A stretch of DNA of 64,000 nt, from positions 11,365,739-11,429,738 of the forward strand of contig OZ038402.1 of NCBI GenBank assembly GCA_964036045.1, read 5' to 3'. A program made the position numbers and the translations under genes. This document shows, in pieces, positions 32,876 to 44,499 of this stretch; position 1 is the stretch's first letter, and each line of letters begins with the position of its first letter. The notes under the pieces are model-generated. The model saw nothing but the letters and a program-made list of their open reading frames with translations, searched no databases and was not told the origin of the DNA. Source of the DNA: Eutreptiella sp. 'Long Island Sound 2002' (Eukaryota > Euglenozoa > Euglenophyceae > Eutreptiales > Eutreptiaceae).

Positions 32876-33653
32876 TCTTAGGTGAACGAGGGTGAATTTA
32901 GGCGAACTTAGTCTCTAACTCTAAGTAAGGCATATGGTGAGAGTTTGTCAGACTCTGATTCATGTGTGGATTTGCTGGTAGGTTTGCAACAACTGTGATG
33001 GTTCCACCTGTCACAGACCTGATGAGGGGCTTCTTGAGCCCGAAATCGATAGTCTGACAATGACATCGGCTTATTGACCTGTTGTGCTACGCCAGTGTCT
33101 TGGGTTTGAGGCTACAGTCCGCTGTGGAAGTCACCCTCGAAGACTGAGAGCAAGCAGCTACCTGCATACCTCCCTTTTACCAATACTCCACGCGGGACCT
33201 GTGTACCAGAATGGCGACGCCGTTTTTGGAGGACGGGGAGCTGTGGAGCAGGTGATACTTCCATATCCCCCCAGCCCCCCCCCCCCCCCCCCTGCAGGTC
33301 CACATACCGGGTATCCTCATCTCGGTACGACCACAATTGCATCCAGACCCCTCTTTCCCACACATACGAATAGCATCCTTCTACGGACTGCACCTATTCC
33401 GTGACAAGAGGCCATGTGAATCTGAGATCGATGCCCTACTACGCGAGTCTTCTGTTAGGGGGCGCCTCAAGCGCAGTGCGCGCGCAGTGCAACTATTTGG
33501 GCGTCTGGCCGTACTAGAGACCCATACTTTGAGATACTAGGGGCCCCTCGGGGCATCATGGTGACCCGTAGCGGAGGTTTTGAGTTCTGATTTTGTCCCC
33601 CTTTGTTGGGGACCCCCGAGAATGCAGGGGTGATGTAGCATTTCCGCCCTCTT
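32876..33653. other. Intergenic with a C tract
   Basis: No gene recognised. A C run of about 18 lies at 33277-33294. ORFs here are short and without domain character. Confidence 0.4.
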
Positions 33654-34112
33654 TTGGGCCCCAACCTTCCGGTGCTATTGAGGAAACCGGGACAATCTTT
33701 GAATCCACGCTTGAACAAACAAACGGAAGACAAGATCCTGGAGATGTTGCTCCATGTGCATGAGAAAAGCACCGGAGCTCACCCTCTTGACCCGCAAAAA
33801 GATGGTGTTGAGTGGTGGATTAAGCGTTGTGGTGGAACTCGGTCCCTAAGGACGCAAATCAGTTATATGGGTATTGATGCCCACTCTGCCGAGGAGTTTT
33901 GGCTAAAGTATGGGCATGATGATTTACTTCCACGCGAACATTTGTTCCGCTTCTTTTTCTTCCTCAAGCACACTCCACCTCAAAGGTGTGCTCATCTCCT
34001 CTCTGGAGCAACAGGGTGCTCTGAGGAGGCTTGGTGGGCAAGTGTGCAACGTGTTCGTTCTTACTTGAATGGTGTTGTCGCTGAAATTCGATGGGCAGTT
34101 TGGGTCACCTAA
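33654..34112 (+). pseudogene. Transposase-like N-terminal fragment (DDE type, tentative)
   Basis: Of the 152 residues, those from about 25 on form a helical region ending LFRFFFFLKHTPPQRCAHLL, then a segment with SEEAWWASVQRVRSYL and EIRW. Harbinger-like DDE transposases of algae have a similar N-terminal pattern: a L-x-x-LxFLKxYPT helix, a K-T-F-R-K-W-like helix, then W before the catalytic core. The frame stops just where the first catalytic Asp would be expected, so only the N-terminal part remains. Family assignment is by pattern memory and weak. Confidence 0.35.
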
Positions 34113-34719
34113 TTCTAAGGGCGTTTCCAAGGGGTGTGCTTGGGGGCTCTTCGGGGGGGACATAGTCTAAAAGTAGCGCACAGTGCGCGCGACGTGCGCG
34201 CGGTGCGCGCACAGTGCAAAGACTGCCCCTTATCCTCGGAGATTATAACACCACAACCCACGCATCCCATGCGACCACCCTCAAACCCTACCTCTGGCCC
34301 TAGCTCATTGCGCGTGAAACGTCCCGAGCCATGGTTGATTTGGTTCTGCCGCACTCCCCCAGTTTTCCATACACACGTGTTCGGCGCTTCGGGGGTACCA
34401 AAAGCTACACAGATAGGACCTAGGGCTCTCGCCTCTAGAATGCACACTATAAGACAACATCTGCACAAGTAGTAGACTTCTCCGGCGTACACGGAGCGTC
34501 AGACCACGACGCAATCATAGTGCAGTCTATCCACTGGACAGCACCTCAACTGCCGCAACCTACCCCCCCCCCCCCCACGCCAATGGACCCCCTAACCCCT
34601 AACCCTAACCTGTAGATATGGATGCAGTTCTTATGGCAGATGAATACATTGTGTTTCATCTAGATTGTCCATAGCATATCCTTTCGAACACAAGAACCGT
34701 TGCAGTTTGAATGATGATT

Positions 34720-34920
34720 GCGCCCAATGGACCCCCCATGCCAATGCCCCCCCCCCCCTCTTGAAAGAAGAAACATGGCCCCCCCTGCTAATGGACCCCC
34801 CATCTCGAAAGAAGAAAAATGACCCCCCCCCCTCAGACTTTTTCACCAAATCGCACACGGATTGCCCTCTTTTGCCTACTTTCCTGAGTGTGACATTGTG
34901 TGTCTCATGCCTATTTCTCC
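34720..34920 (+). repeat. Dispersed repeat, copy 1 (ATGGACC/poly-C family)
   Basis: Contains ccaatggacccccc, a C run, cgaaagaagaaacatggcccc twice, then ttttcaccaaa, attgccctcttttgcctac and ctgagtgtg. The same order occurs at 38395-38600, and a short version at about 36285-36350. Confidence 0.75.
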
Positions 34921-34944
34921 ACCTCGCTTTGCTCTCACAGAATT

Positions 34945-35485
34945 TGACTGGTGCTGTGCCCCAAAGCAGATAAAGGGGCTAGTTCGGGTCTTTTGATTGT
35001 TGCAGTCCTAAATATTAGAATTTGCCTGGTGCTGTGCCCCAAAGCAGATGCAGGGGCTAGTTCGGGTCTTTTGATTGTTGCAGTCCTAAATATTAGAATT
35101 TGCCTGGTGCTGTGCCCCAAAGCAGATAAAGGGGCTAGTTCGGGTCTTTTCATTGTTGCAGTCCTAAATATTAGAATTTGCCTGGTGCTGTGCCCCAAAG
35201 CAGATGCAGGGGCTAGTTTGGGTCTTTTCATTGTTGCAGTCCTAAGTATTAGAATTTGCCTGGTGCTGTGCCCCAAAGCAGATGCAGGGGCTAGTTTGGG
35301 TCTTTTCATTGTTGCAGTCCTAAATATTAGAATTTGCCTGGTGCTGTGCCCCAAAGCAGATGCAGGGGCTAGTTTGGGTCTTTTGATTGTTGCAGTCCTA
35401 AATATTAGAATTTGCCTGGTGCTGTGCCCCAAAGCAGATACAGGGGCTAGTTTGGGTCTTTTGATTGTTGCAGTCCTAAATACAC
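34945..35485 (+). repeat. 78-bp minisatellite, seven units
   Basis: The block gtgctgtgccccaaagcag starts at 34951, 35029, 35107, 35185, 35263, 35341 and 35419, exactly 78 bp apart, with a few substitutions (gataaa/gatgca/gataca, cgggtc/tgggtc). Because 78 is 26 codons and the unit lacks stops in one frame of each strand, 200-residue ORFs appear on both strands. I regard neither as a gene. A cagaca-rich microsatellite follows (about 35484-35541). Confidence 0.95.
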
Positions 35486-35541
35486 AGATACAGACACAGA
35501 CACAGACACAACACAGACACAACACAGACAGACAGACAGAC

Positions 35542-37960
35542 ACTTATTTGCACTGATTGCTTCACGGGAAGGGGTAAACTGCGTGCCTCTTGGGGGGTTT
35601 TTCGTATTCACCATCCCCCCGCGTCATGGCCAACGCGTCGCCTCCGCTGTCCAACACGCGCTCAGCCTCATAAGCTGTCAGCTCAATGTACTACAGTGTG
35701 ATTGCGCCAGGAAGAATCCCATTTTCCAAATTCCGGCCTGTTAACATTTCAAGGTACGTTTCGGAATATTACGTTCCTGCGAGGCTGGCAGCCGCATCAG
35801 TATATTCCGAAGCCGCCGCAAAATGACCGCCAGAGGATTGAGCCATAAATGAAGCAGAAATGTCGACCTCCATAGGAGAAGTCAATTGAACCAACTCTAG
35901 ATGTAATTGAAATAAAGATTGTATACGTATTGTTCTTTGTATTTGTCAGGTGAATGGGGTTCGGTGGTCAAATTGGGGCCCCGGCTGCGGCTGGTGACAA
36001 GGTCTGCACCACTTGTGGACACAAGTTCCCTGCGGCGTTGGAGGAGCCGCCGGAGCCAGCATCCGTTTCGCCGCCACAACCGCGTTGCGAGGAGCAAGCA
36101 TCCAGTTCACCGCCACAACCCCATCAAGGACAGATGGGTCAAAGACAGTTCCAGCTGCTGTGGCCCCACTGCAATTTCCGGAGGGGGGGGTTCCGTTGGG
36201 TGCCCGATGTAGTGCAGCCACATACGACATGGGTCCGAGGACGAATTTGCCAGTTTTATTGAGTCGTGGACACATTCCAGCCCCCCCCCCCCCATGGCAA
36301 TGGACCCCCCATGCCAATGCCTCCCCACCCTCTCGAAAGAAGTGTCTCATTTGATTGAATGAGACTGCTTCATTATATGCTTGCGGGATCAGGTAATCAT
36401 TTTTATGTCTCAAATCTGCTACCAGACTTCTGCTGTAATGTTTAGCTGAGAGCAGTGTTCATGTTCAGTCAGGTCTGCCGTTTCTGTCCACATGTCCCTG
36501 CCCCCTCCAGCATCCAGCCACATGTGCAGGGTGAAGGGGAGCGGGGGCCGTTGATACCCTACAGACGTGGTCCTCCTTTCTGTGGACACACGCACGCAGT
36601 ATGGCGTCTGCTCCTCACCAGGGCCTTGGTAGGGGGGCTGTTTAGCATGGAACCTGCACATTGAGACTGTTCAGCCCTGGTGTGGAGCAGGTAAGGATGG
36701 TGTGACCTGGGGCCCTGGTCTTGTACGAGGCCCCGTTTGAAGCCAGTCCAATATCAATGCCCCGTAATGGACACCCCCCCCCGCTGGGCCACCTGATTGG
36801 CCCCTGGAGACAAATTGCCAATCAATCTGTGTTTCAACAGCAGTGTGCACCACCAAGATTCTGTGCACCAGTAGTGTTATCCGGGGGGTGGGGGTTGGGT
36901 GGGGATGTGGGGGATCTAGACAGAAATGACTCCAAAACTGGGGGCCTGAAAAATCCTGTTTGCCGGGGCGACCCCATCTCAGATCCTTACATGGGGGAGG
37001 GGTGCCCTCTTTGTGGGTGTTCCAATACACTCAGAAGTAATCCTCCCTTCCCCCACGATGGGTGTGTGAGAGTGATTGATGTTGTTTCACATCATCAGGC
37101 CATCATGTGAAAGCATATGCATGGACTGCGTTTGTCGGCCGCTGTCTTTTTTTTCAGGGAAGATTCATTCACTGAGGGCGTTATCTGGGTAGAAGCTCTG
37201 AAAGTAGGCACGCGCAGGGCACCCGTTCTCTCAGCCGAATGGATGTGGTGCAGAAGTTCGGGTTTCCTCTTCCAATCAAACAGACAAACCAAACCTCCCC
37301 CGTTTGGGACCTATTTGTTGGGTTGTTGCAGTCTGCACCTCAAGGCACATCAATCACAGTTCTCAAATACCCACATATCTGCATACAGATGGGTGTCGTG
37401 GAGGAGGGGGGGGGGTGTGGTAGGGAGCACACACAGAGCTCAGCACCCGGAAAAAGAAGCAACGCATCCTGAATGACACGGGACAGCTTCATTATGTGCT
37501 TACAGAGTTAGTGATCAGTATTCTGTTTCAGAGTCAGTTCTTAGCTAAAAAAAATATTCCGCACTAAAAAAAATTCTTTTCCCAAAAAAATATTCCGCGC
37601 TAAAACAAAATACTCAGACTTTTTTTTTCTGCACGCAACCCCCCCCCCCTCTCACCCCTCCAAAGGGTTTCGAAATTGACCTAGTAAGAAAAAAAATTTC
37701 ACAATTTTGCTTTTTTTACCTAGTAAAAAATTTTTTTTTCAAAAAAAAATTTTAAAAAAAATTTTTCTACTAGGTTTCCCATCATTTTACTAGGTTTTGC
37801 TACATTTTATTAGGTTTTGCTACGTGCATACTAGGTTTCACCAAATACCCCGCGAAGGGTTAGGCACCGTTGAAGCATTTGTTTGCCGCGATGACAGCAG
37901 AAGTGCAGCGCATTTGTGGAAAGAGACCCAAAACGAACCACCCGTCCCCTGTCCAAGCCC
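35542..37960. other. No assigned gene; dispersed repeat pieces, T/A-rich stretch
   Basis: The ORF at 35954-36262 (plus) opens with DKVCTTCGHKFPA, a CxxC knuckle, but no partner cysteines. The stretch at about 36208-36275 matches 4585-4660. Runs of A and T alternate at about 37545-37770. Nothing else is supportable. Confidence 0.35.
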
Positions 37961-38178
37961 CAGAACCCAGCCCATCCACTCCCTCCGCATTGGAGCATGC
38001 CCCTGCCCAAGTCTCAGAACCCAGGCCACCCCCTTCCCCTTCCCTGGAGCATGCTTCTGCCCCAGTCACAGAACCCAGCCCATCCCCTTCCCCTCCCCTG
38101 GAGCATGGCCCTGCACAAGTCCCAAAACCCAGCCATCCCCCTCCTCTCTGTTGCACGGTCCATGAGTCAAGTGGCTAA
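37961..38178 (+). repeat. 54-bp proline-rich coding-type repeat, about 3.5 units
   Basis: The block cagaacccagcccatcc or variants starts at 37961, 38015, 38069 and 38123, exactly 54 bp apart. One frame (ORF 37870-38178) reads an 18-residue repeat of the type EHAPAQVSEPRPPPSPSL. Another frame is also open because 54 is a multiple of three. It may be a low-complexity exon; no flanking domain supports this. Confidence 0.85.
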
Positions 38179-38394
38179 GGATTTGCATCACAAAGCCTCA
38201 AAGGGCGACAAAGTGTGTGCAGTGTTCACTCACCACTTGCGTACAGGGGACAAGGGTTATTTGCATTGGGGTAAGGTGTTCGCGTGGAGGGCTCTGAGTG
38301 CACAATCAAGTGGCAGACTGATAAGAAAGCGAGTTCTCATTCAATTGCAGATGTGTTTCTTACTGAGGCAGCTGCATGGGCTGCTTTTCATACC

Positions 38395-38600
38395 ACCTCC
38401 CCCCCCCCCGTGCCAATGGACCTCCCATGCCAATGGCCCTCCCCTCTCGAAAGAAGAAACATGGCCCCCCTTGCTAATGGCCCCCCCGTGTTGAAAGAAG
38501 AAACATGGCCCCCCCCCCTGAGTTTTTTTCACCAAAGTGCACACAAATTGCCCTTTTTTGCCTAGTTTCTTGAGTGTGCAATTTCATGTGATGGGCACCA
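38395..38600 (+). repeat. Dispersed repeat, copy 2 (ATGGACC/poly-C family)
   Basis: Same order of blocks as 34720-34920: C run, ccaatggacc, tctcgaaagaagaaacatgg twice, tttttcaccaaa, attgcccttttttgcctag and ttgagtgtg. Same strand. Confidence 0.75.
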
Positions 38601-39049
38601 GCCTTGGTGTCATGTGTTTGTTTTTTCAATGTAGATTTTCATTTCTCGATGTTCCAAGTCCCGTCCGTATGGAGCAGCCTGAGGTTGTCTGGTCTTGCCT
38701 GCATTGCAACTCGGCCATGTTGGCCAGAGCCTATGTGCACAATTGCATGTTTCAGGAGAACCAAGGTCTTGGGTTTGAGGAAGGGACTACATGATGGCAG
38801 CTGGAGCAAATGTCTCACTCCTACCCCCCAGCCCTGCTTTCTTTTGTTGCCTTTCACACCCATGCCTGATGGTGTGATGCACCAGCTGCACCCCTTTCGA
38901 ACTAATGGCTGAAAGTGTCTATGGCAGGGATATTCAGTCTATCAGAGAGGACCATTGATCCCCCAGTAAGTACATGTGTAGACAGGCAAGCAGTGTGTTC
39001 TGGTCGCTGAGTGGGAACCTCTTTTCAGACGCAGAGTGGTCCAGCCATG

Positions 39050-40155
39050 TTGTTACTGCTCATTTCTTCTGCAGTGCATTGTGCCACCCACATGCTTGTG
39101 CTGCAGTGTCTGCCAGCAACATCTTCAGATGGCGGTCAACATGGACGGACCAAGGTGCACACAGGGAGGGATGCTGGTTCTGTATTTGTTTGGCATGTCC
39201 AAAAATGCACGGCATTTTAGCCCTTCTCCACAAGGAAGGCGTCTTGTGCATCATTTGCAAAGTGGCATGTCCCGACGCCATCAAGTGGGTTACATCATCT
39301 TCACTTAATGTAGTGTGTACTGCAACAGCACGTTCTGCAAGTGCTCAGCCATCTGTTCCGGTCTTGTTGGCATTCTTTACCGTTCTTTGCTTTGTGCCTT
39401 GTTTTGCAGGGTTCGCTCAGGAATGTGGATGATTCGTCCGGTGGGGTGCCCCTAGGAACTGCATTTCTGCCTCCCCTCTCCACCCCTGGCTTTGTGTTCT
39501 TTTAGTTTTACCAAAAGCTCACTTTTTACCTGGCCATCTAAAAAAAAAAGATTCTGCTTTTTTGACGTTTTTAACCATGCGAAGGACTTTTTTTTTAGAT
39601 TTTGGGTTTTGTTGGAATGTTATTTTTCAGTAGAGAATTTTTTTTTAAGATGCGAAATCTTTTTTTTAGATTTTTTTGCTCATCTTGTAGCTGTTTTTGC
39701 TCGGTTTTTAGCTGCTTTGACTTAAATTTTAGCACTTTTCTTAAATTTTAGCGCATCTAAAAAAATGATTTCGCATCTAAAAAAAAGATTACCCCCTACC
39801 GACGTGGCTGTGCTGCAGTGTCTGACAGCCATAATTATCCACTCCTTACAACCCTGCATCCCAACACAAAATTTCGTGCATTTTCTGCGGCTTTCGCAGC
39901 CTGCCCAGTCATTCCCAAGTTCCAGGTTCCTTGCTCGGACTATTATTTGGTGCACAAAGACGAGTGGTTTTGCCTGTGAGAGGTGGTTTTCAACCACTAC
40001 TCAGTCGGTGCACAATTTTGCCCGTAATTTCATACTCAAGTGTTGCTCTTTCCAAATGTCTTCAGATGGTGGGTCAACAAAGGCCGACCAAGGTGCACAC
40101 AGTGAGGGATGCTGGTTGTGTATTTGTTTGGGTCATGTCCAAAGAGGTTTTGCTT
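39050..40155 (+). repeat. Direct duplication interrupted by about 230 bp
   Basis: Two blocks occur twice. The string tgtgctgcagtgtctg is at about 39099 and 39808. The stretch beginning cttcagatgg, with gaccaaggtgcacacag, gagggatgctggtt and tgtatttgtttgg, is at about 39122-39205 and 40059-40140. In the second copy the two blocks are separated by about 230 bp not present in the first. A T-rich stretch (39540-39790) lies between the copies. Confidence 0.7.
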
Positions 40156-41896
40156 GCTGCTGATCATTTTTGTTTTCGCCCTCTGCCATTGGTTAGCCCC
40201 TCCCATTTTTTTTCGGTGAGGCGGCGAACAAGCTGGTTGCACTCAAGTGGGTTCTTGGCCCCGGAGGTATAAACTTCGGGTCAAATTTTCACAAAAAATA
40301 TCCTTTTGGTATTACCTCTTTTCCTTTTTTTTTAGCCGTTGTTGGGAAGGTGGGGATGGGGGTGCATTGTGCCCCTTGCATAGGTTTGTATGTGAAAGTG
40401 GGGCGGGCCCCGTTGTTGTTAGCAGTCTTCTCATTGTACCCCTAGGGTGGTTTTTCAGTATGCATGGAAAAGTTTGCGCCTTTTTGGTGTGCTTGGCTGG
40501 TGATGGTGTACACGTAAAAAATGTGTGCACCATACAATGTTGGCACCCCTATACATAACGGCAGTGTTGCGGGTTGATCATGCAATTGCGCTACCCCACC
40601 GAGAAACAAGCTGTGGCAGCAACAGGGGAAATCGGTCGCAGAGCAGACATAGTGGCACCAGCTACAAGATGCATGATTGGGAGTGGCAGGGATTCTGTCC
40701 GATGGCTGAATATGGTAGATATCATTGGTTGGTGCAAGATTGGGCCTCAGCCTCATTTGGGACGTCGGTGATGATTGGCGTCATGCTTTAATGCCTCAGC
40801 CTTGTGTTGACCTTTTGGGGAGGCTGGAGTTTGGCAGTGCGCTGTGTTTTGACAGCACGTCACATCTTCTGAGCAGCAGTGGGCTGTGCCAGCAAGCAAG
40901 GCTGTGGGAGGAGCTTTGCAAACAGGTGTGGTTTTAGTATACTGAGTTGCAGTTGGTGGCAGGGCGTGCTGCACATCTCCATCAAACACACCTACATCAA
41001 GCCAGCACATGGTTTCCTGCATGTAACGTGTTGTTCAGCCGTGACGTGCCCTCGTTCATGAGAAAAGCTTGTGCAATCTTGTGATGTCACAACTTCAGGA
41101 AGATTGGTGTCCATGGCGAAAGTGGAAAGGAAAGAGATACGGAAGGAAAGGGACAGGGAGATGGGCAAACTAACAGGTGCCAACAATAATAGTCAGCTTG
41201 GAAGAGGTTAAGGCACCTCCTATTTTCAATGCAAAAAAATAGACCATGTCACTTTTGAAAGCTGGTCAAAAAGCGATGTTGAGATGGATGGACAAAATGT
41301 AAAAAAAAAGACTAATGAGCAAGATGGTAGGTATGCAAAACTTTGTAGCAGCAATGTGTCTACCACATTTCCATTGGAGCATCACAATTCTTTGCTGATG
41401 CTCCATTCAAAAATTGGATGAATTTTTGAACTTTCTAATATCCCATTTTCATCTGCAGCCGCTTGACGCCAGATAACGTTACTGGTTCACCACCTGAGTG
41501 ATAAAAAACCCCTACCATCTTGTCGTCAAATTTTCACCAACTACCGCGTCTTTTCTATGCCATGCATGGTGGAATCTCAAATGTTTTTAACGTGCATTAA
41601 CATGCATGACAAAGATAAAAAGGTAGACGACTCCTTTTGTAACTTGCTAACAATCTAAAATAAATTGGCATATTCCCCAAAATGGAAAAAGGGTGTCAAA
41701 ACGTGAGTGTTCCTTGCACGTATATCGTGTGTGTATGTAAACATGTATTCATATATTTTGGGAGTGGGTGTGGTAGCACACGAACAAAATAATCTTCTCT
41801 TGAAAATGTGATAACAAACATTCAAGCAAACAACAAACAAAGAGAAGCAACAATCAAGAGCAACAAAAATCTCACCCCCCCCACGGGCCCAAACTC
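40156..41896. other. No assigned gene
   Basis: AT-richer sequence with short ORFs on both strands, none with recognisable motifs. Confidence 0.4.
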
Positions 41897-42331
41897 ATGG
41901 GGACGCCCCTGGTCGCCTTACAGCATGTCACACACAGCCCAACAGCGCCCCCCCCCCGCCTACCACCCCCCCCCCCTCCCGGACAAAGTTGCACACAAGC
42001 CTCCAAAGCGCCCCCGTCCCCCATCCCCTGCGGCACACACCAAAGCTCGAAAGCACGCCCGCCAGCCCCCAAGGCCCGTCCGGCCTCTATCGCTGAAACG
42101 CAGTACAGCAAGCCAACCTTGGCCACAGCCCCCGCCCCCCAAACGGCCGCTCACAATCAGGGACATGTTCAACCTCCCTCCCCCCCTCGACCAGCACCCC
42201 CCCTCGCCGCCTCCGCCCCCGTTTCTGCCCCCTCTCCCCGCATAACAAGGTACTTCGCACCAGCCCCCCCCTCCCCCGCGAGCACAAACTCACAATCGTC
42301 CTCATCTTTGTCCAACGTGTCATCTCTTTGA
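41897..42331 (+). CDS. Proline-rich low-complexity ORF
   Basis: Two overlapping plus frames (41808-42245 and 41897-42331) are Pro/Ala/Lys/Ser-rich. The second ends with SPRITRYFAPAPP and a Ser-rich tail; ITRYF resembles the core of a PIP-box but without a preceding Gln. The first contains KRPLTIRDMFNLPPP. Basic, Pro-rich ORFs of this kind are common as first ORFs of retroelements, but the C tracts alone could explain them. I do not assign a function. Confidence 0.25.
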   Translation: MGTPLVALQHVTHSPTAPPPRLPPPPPPGQSCTQASKAPPSPIPCGTHQSSKARPPAPKARPASIAETQYSKPTLATAPAPQTAAHNQGHVQPPSPPRPAPPLAASAPVSAPSPRITRYFAPAPPSPASTNSQSSSSLSNVSSL

Positions 42332-43053
42332 AAAAGCCACACTTACACGTTTCTCTCACGCCAGCCCTTGACAGCTAACGGCGCGACCAATCAGTACTAC
42401 CACACTGGCACTCACCAGTCACTTCTGCAAATGAATCCCTCCCCCAAGCCACCCCCCGTGCTCAAGCCGTCATGCTCTAACCCCCAAGCCGCAACCGTAC
42501 CGCCTTCGGGAATCAGGCAGAGACCCCGGCTCTGCGGTTGTCTATAACGGGGCTGCCAAGTCTCATTGAGATAAGGCAGAGGAGGACAGCAACGTGCAGC
42601 GGTACTCAGCCCGCGATTGAACTTGGTTTCGGGCTCCCGCCCCTCCATGAAAAAGCTTGGCGCGCAAGAGCCTTTCTCCCCGGCCTGGCCAGCCACAAAA
42701 GGCGCCGTTCAGTGCAAAAAATCAAGAGCAACAATTTCACATTGAGGCAATGCACTCCTCAGTCCGGCATAGGTGCATCATTGTTCTCTATGCCGTACCT
42801 GGTTGAACCTCGGGTCATCCATATCTACACCAAGAGGCCCCCGTGCCTCGTATCCATGGTGTCCCCCCATGCATGGGCGAGGCTCACCTCCGCCTACATG
42901 TTTATAAAGAGATAAGGGAAGCAACAAAGAGAAACATAAAACAATTGGGATACATGAAAACCAATATTATGCATATGCTATTTGTATGCATGTGTGGAGA
43001 ACATGCATGAATGGAAGAATGCATGCTTCGACCAAACCATTACACTCGTATGC
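42332..43053. other. No assigned gene
   Basis: Short ORFs on both strands (plus 42538-42915, minus 42412-42696) without recognised motifs. Confidence 0.35.
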
Positions 43054-43341
43054 TTAACCAATCACCATACTTAACCAAGCACGCATGACACGGAACATTG
43101 CTAATAAGATGCATTGAATGAATGTACATGAATGGGATGCGCACAGCACTGCAATACCGCCCTGAAAATCTACATTCGGGTACCAGATAATTCCATTGAT
43201 AAAAAGACATTCGGAAATTGATAAATCAGGACGATAATTCCACAAACTCTCATCAGCATTAAATGTCTCTTGAAGAACTGAGACGTCGGCGATGGCAACG
43301 GCGACAGGCCAGCCATCCCAACGATAACAGACCACCGTCAC
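43054..43341 (-). CDS. Unrecognised minus-strand ORF, possible exon
   Basis: The minus frame from about 43341 has balanced composition for roughly 65 codons (YRWDGWPVAVAIADVSVL, then LWNYRPDLSISE, then IIWYPNVDFQGG) before it loses coding character. Upstream of it on that strand is tttttgtctatag, a plausible splice acceptor. No family recognised. Confidence 0.25.
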   Translation of the reverse strand: MTVVCYRWDGWPVAVAIADVSVLQETFNADESLWNYRPDLSISECLFINGIIWYPNVDFQGGIAVLCASHSCTFIQCILLAMFRVMRAWLSMVIG

Positions 43342-44499
43342 TATCTATAGACAAAAATTAGCAGACGGCATCGCAGATGTAAGCAGAGTGCCCCAAACAC
43401 TGTACCTTCAGTTCTTATAACTCCCCCCCAGACGACGCACCAAAGGTAAGGATGTCTTAGGGGGCGCTTTGGTCAGGGGCACAGGGATGTGCAAGCCCTA
43501 AGCACTGTGCCCGGGCAAACACCACGGCAAACTAGAAAACAACATGACAGTTGGAACAAATTCGCCCGCATAACAAGGTCCTGATCCTCCCACCACGCCA
43601 ATGGCAATCAAAGCAATTTACCTAAAGTTCTGTATTTCTCGCAGACTCTGAGAATATTCCAGCTCACACCCCAGGGGGTTCAGAACACAAGTCTCCAGGC
43701 ACGTGGTCCTCCTTGAAATATCAGGAATCCTCTTCCTTGGAGGCACTGCAACTAAAAGTCTTAGGCAAGCCGACAACCAACGGCAGCAGCTGCCAGTACA
43801 TTTGCAGAGGGGATAACTGGAAACAGAAAATTCACAGGGGTCATGCCCCAGTAGGAAGCTCTGGCGAAACTCTCAGGCATAGGGGTACCCGGGGCTGCAA
43901 GCACTGCAAAGCGATTGTCTTTTTAAATCTGCCTTGCAAAATCACATCATCGTGCAAAGGCTCTGCATTCTGGAGACCATCAGAAGGGTTACAAAATCCA
44001 GCAAGCCTTTGGGTATCTGGCATCTGCAAAATGAACACGGGCGTCCCTGTCACAGAGGCACAGACCAATGATGCACAACCTTGAGACAGTCGTGCAGGTC
44101 TTCTGTGAAGTAACAGAAAAATGACCCTGTCATTGTACTCCAACTGAGCTTCCACTTTCTAGGAACATGCCGCACCTTGGGGGCAAGCATGCTCAGAAAC
44201 TGGCTCTCGGCCAACACACCTGACATCATTATACCGATACACCATCAGAACTTAGCCCTGTTTACATTTGTACACAAATTACACAAACGCTCGACTCATA
44301 CAACACAACCTTGCCACACGGCCTGGCAAACACCAAACAGGGCCTTTAACTTCAAAAGCTAAATTGCAAACAATAGGCGACAAAGCAACGCTCAAAGAAG
44401 TCAGAAACTTGGCCTTGGCAGATGGAGGCAGTAATGCATCTATAATACCGCATCGTCTCACCAACAAACTCTAAGGGGTTGTTCGGTATCCTACATCCA
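43342..44499. other. No assigned gene
   Basis: Short ORFs only. The minus ORF at 43841-44155 has balanced composition but no motif that I recognise. Confidence 0.35.

Noticed and set aside
34935-35556. Overlapping ORFs of about 200 codons on both strands
   Set aside because: Both come from the 78-bp minisatellite; both strands open with equal quality is not expected of a gene.
40525-40791. Plus-strand ORF with tRNA-like flanking words
   Set aside because: No A/B box pair at proper spacing and no protein motif.
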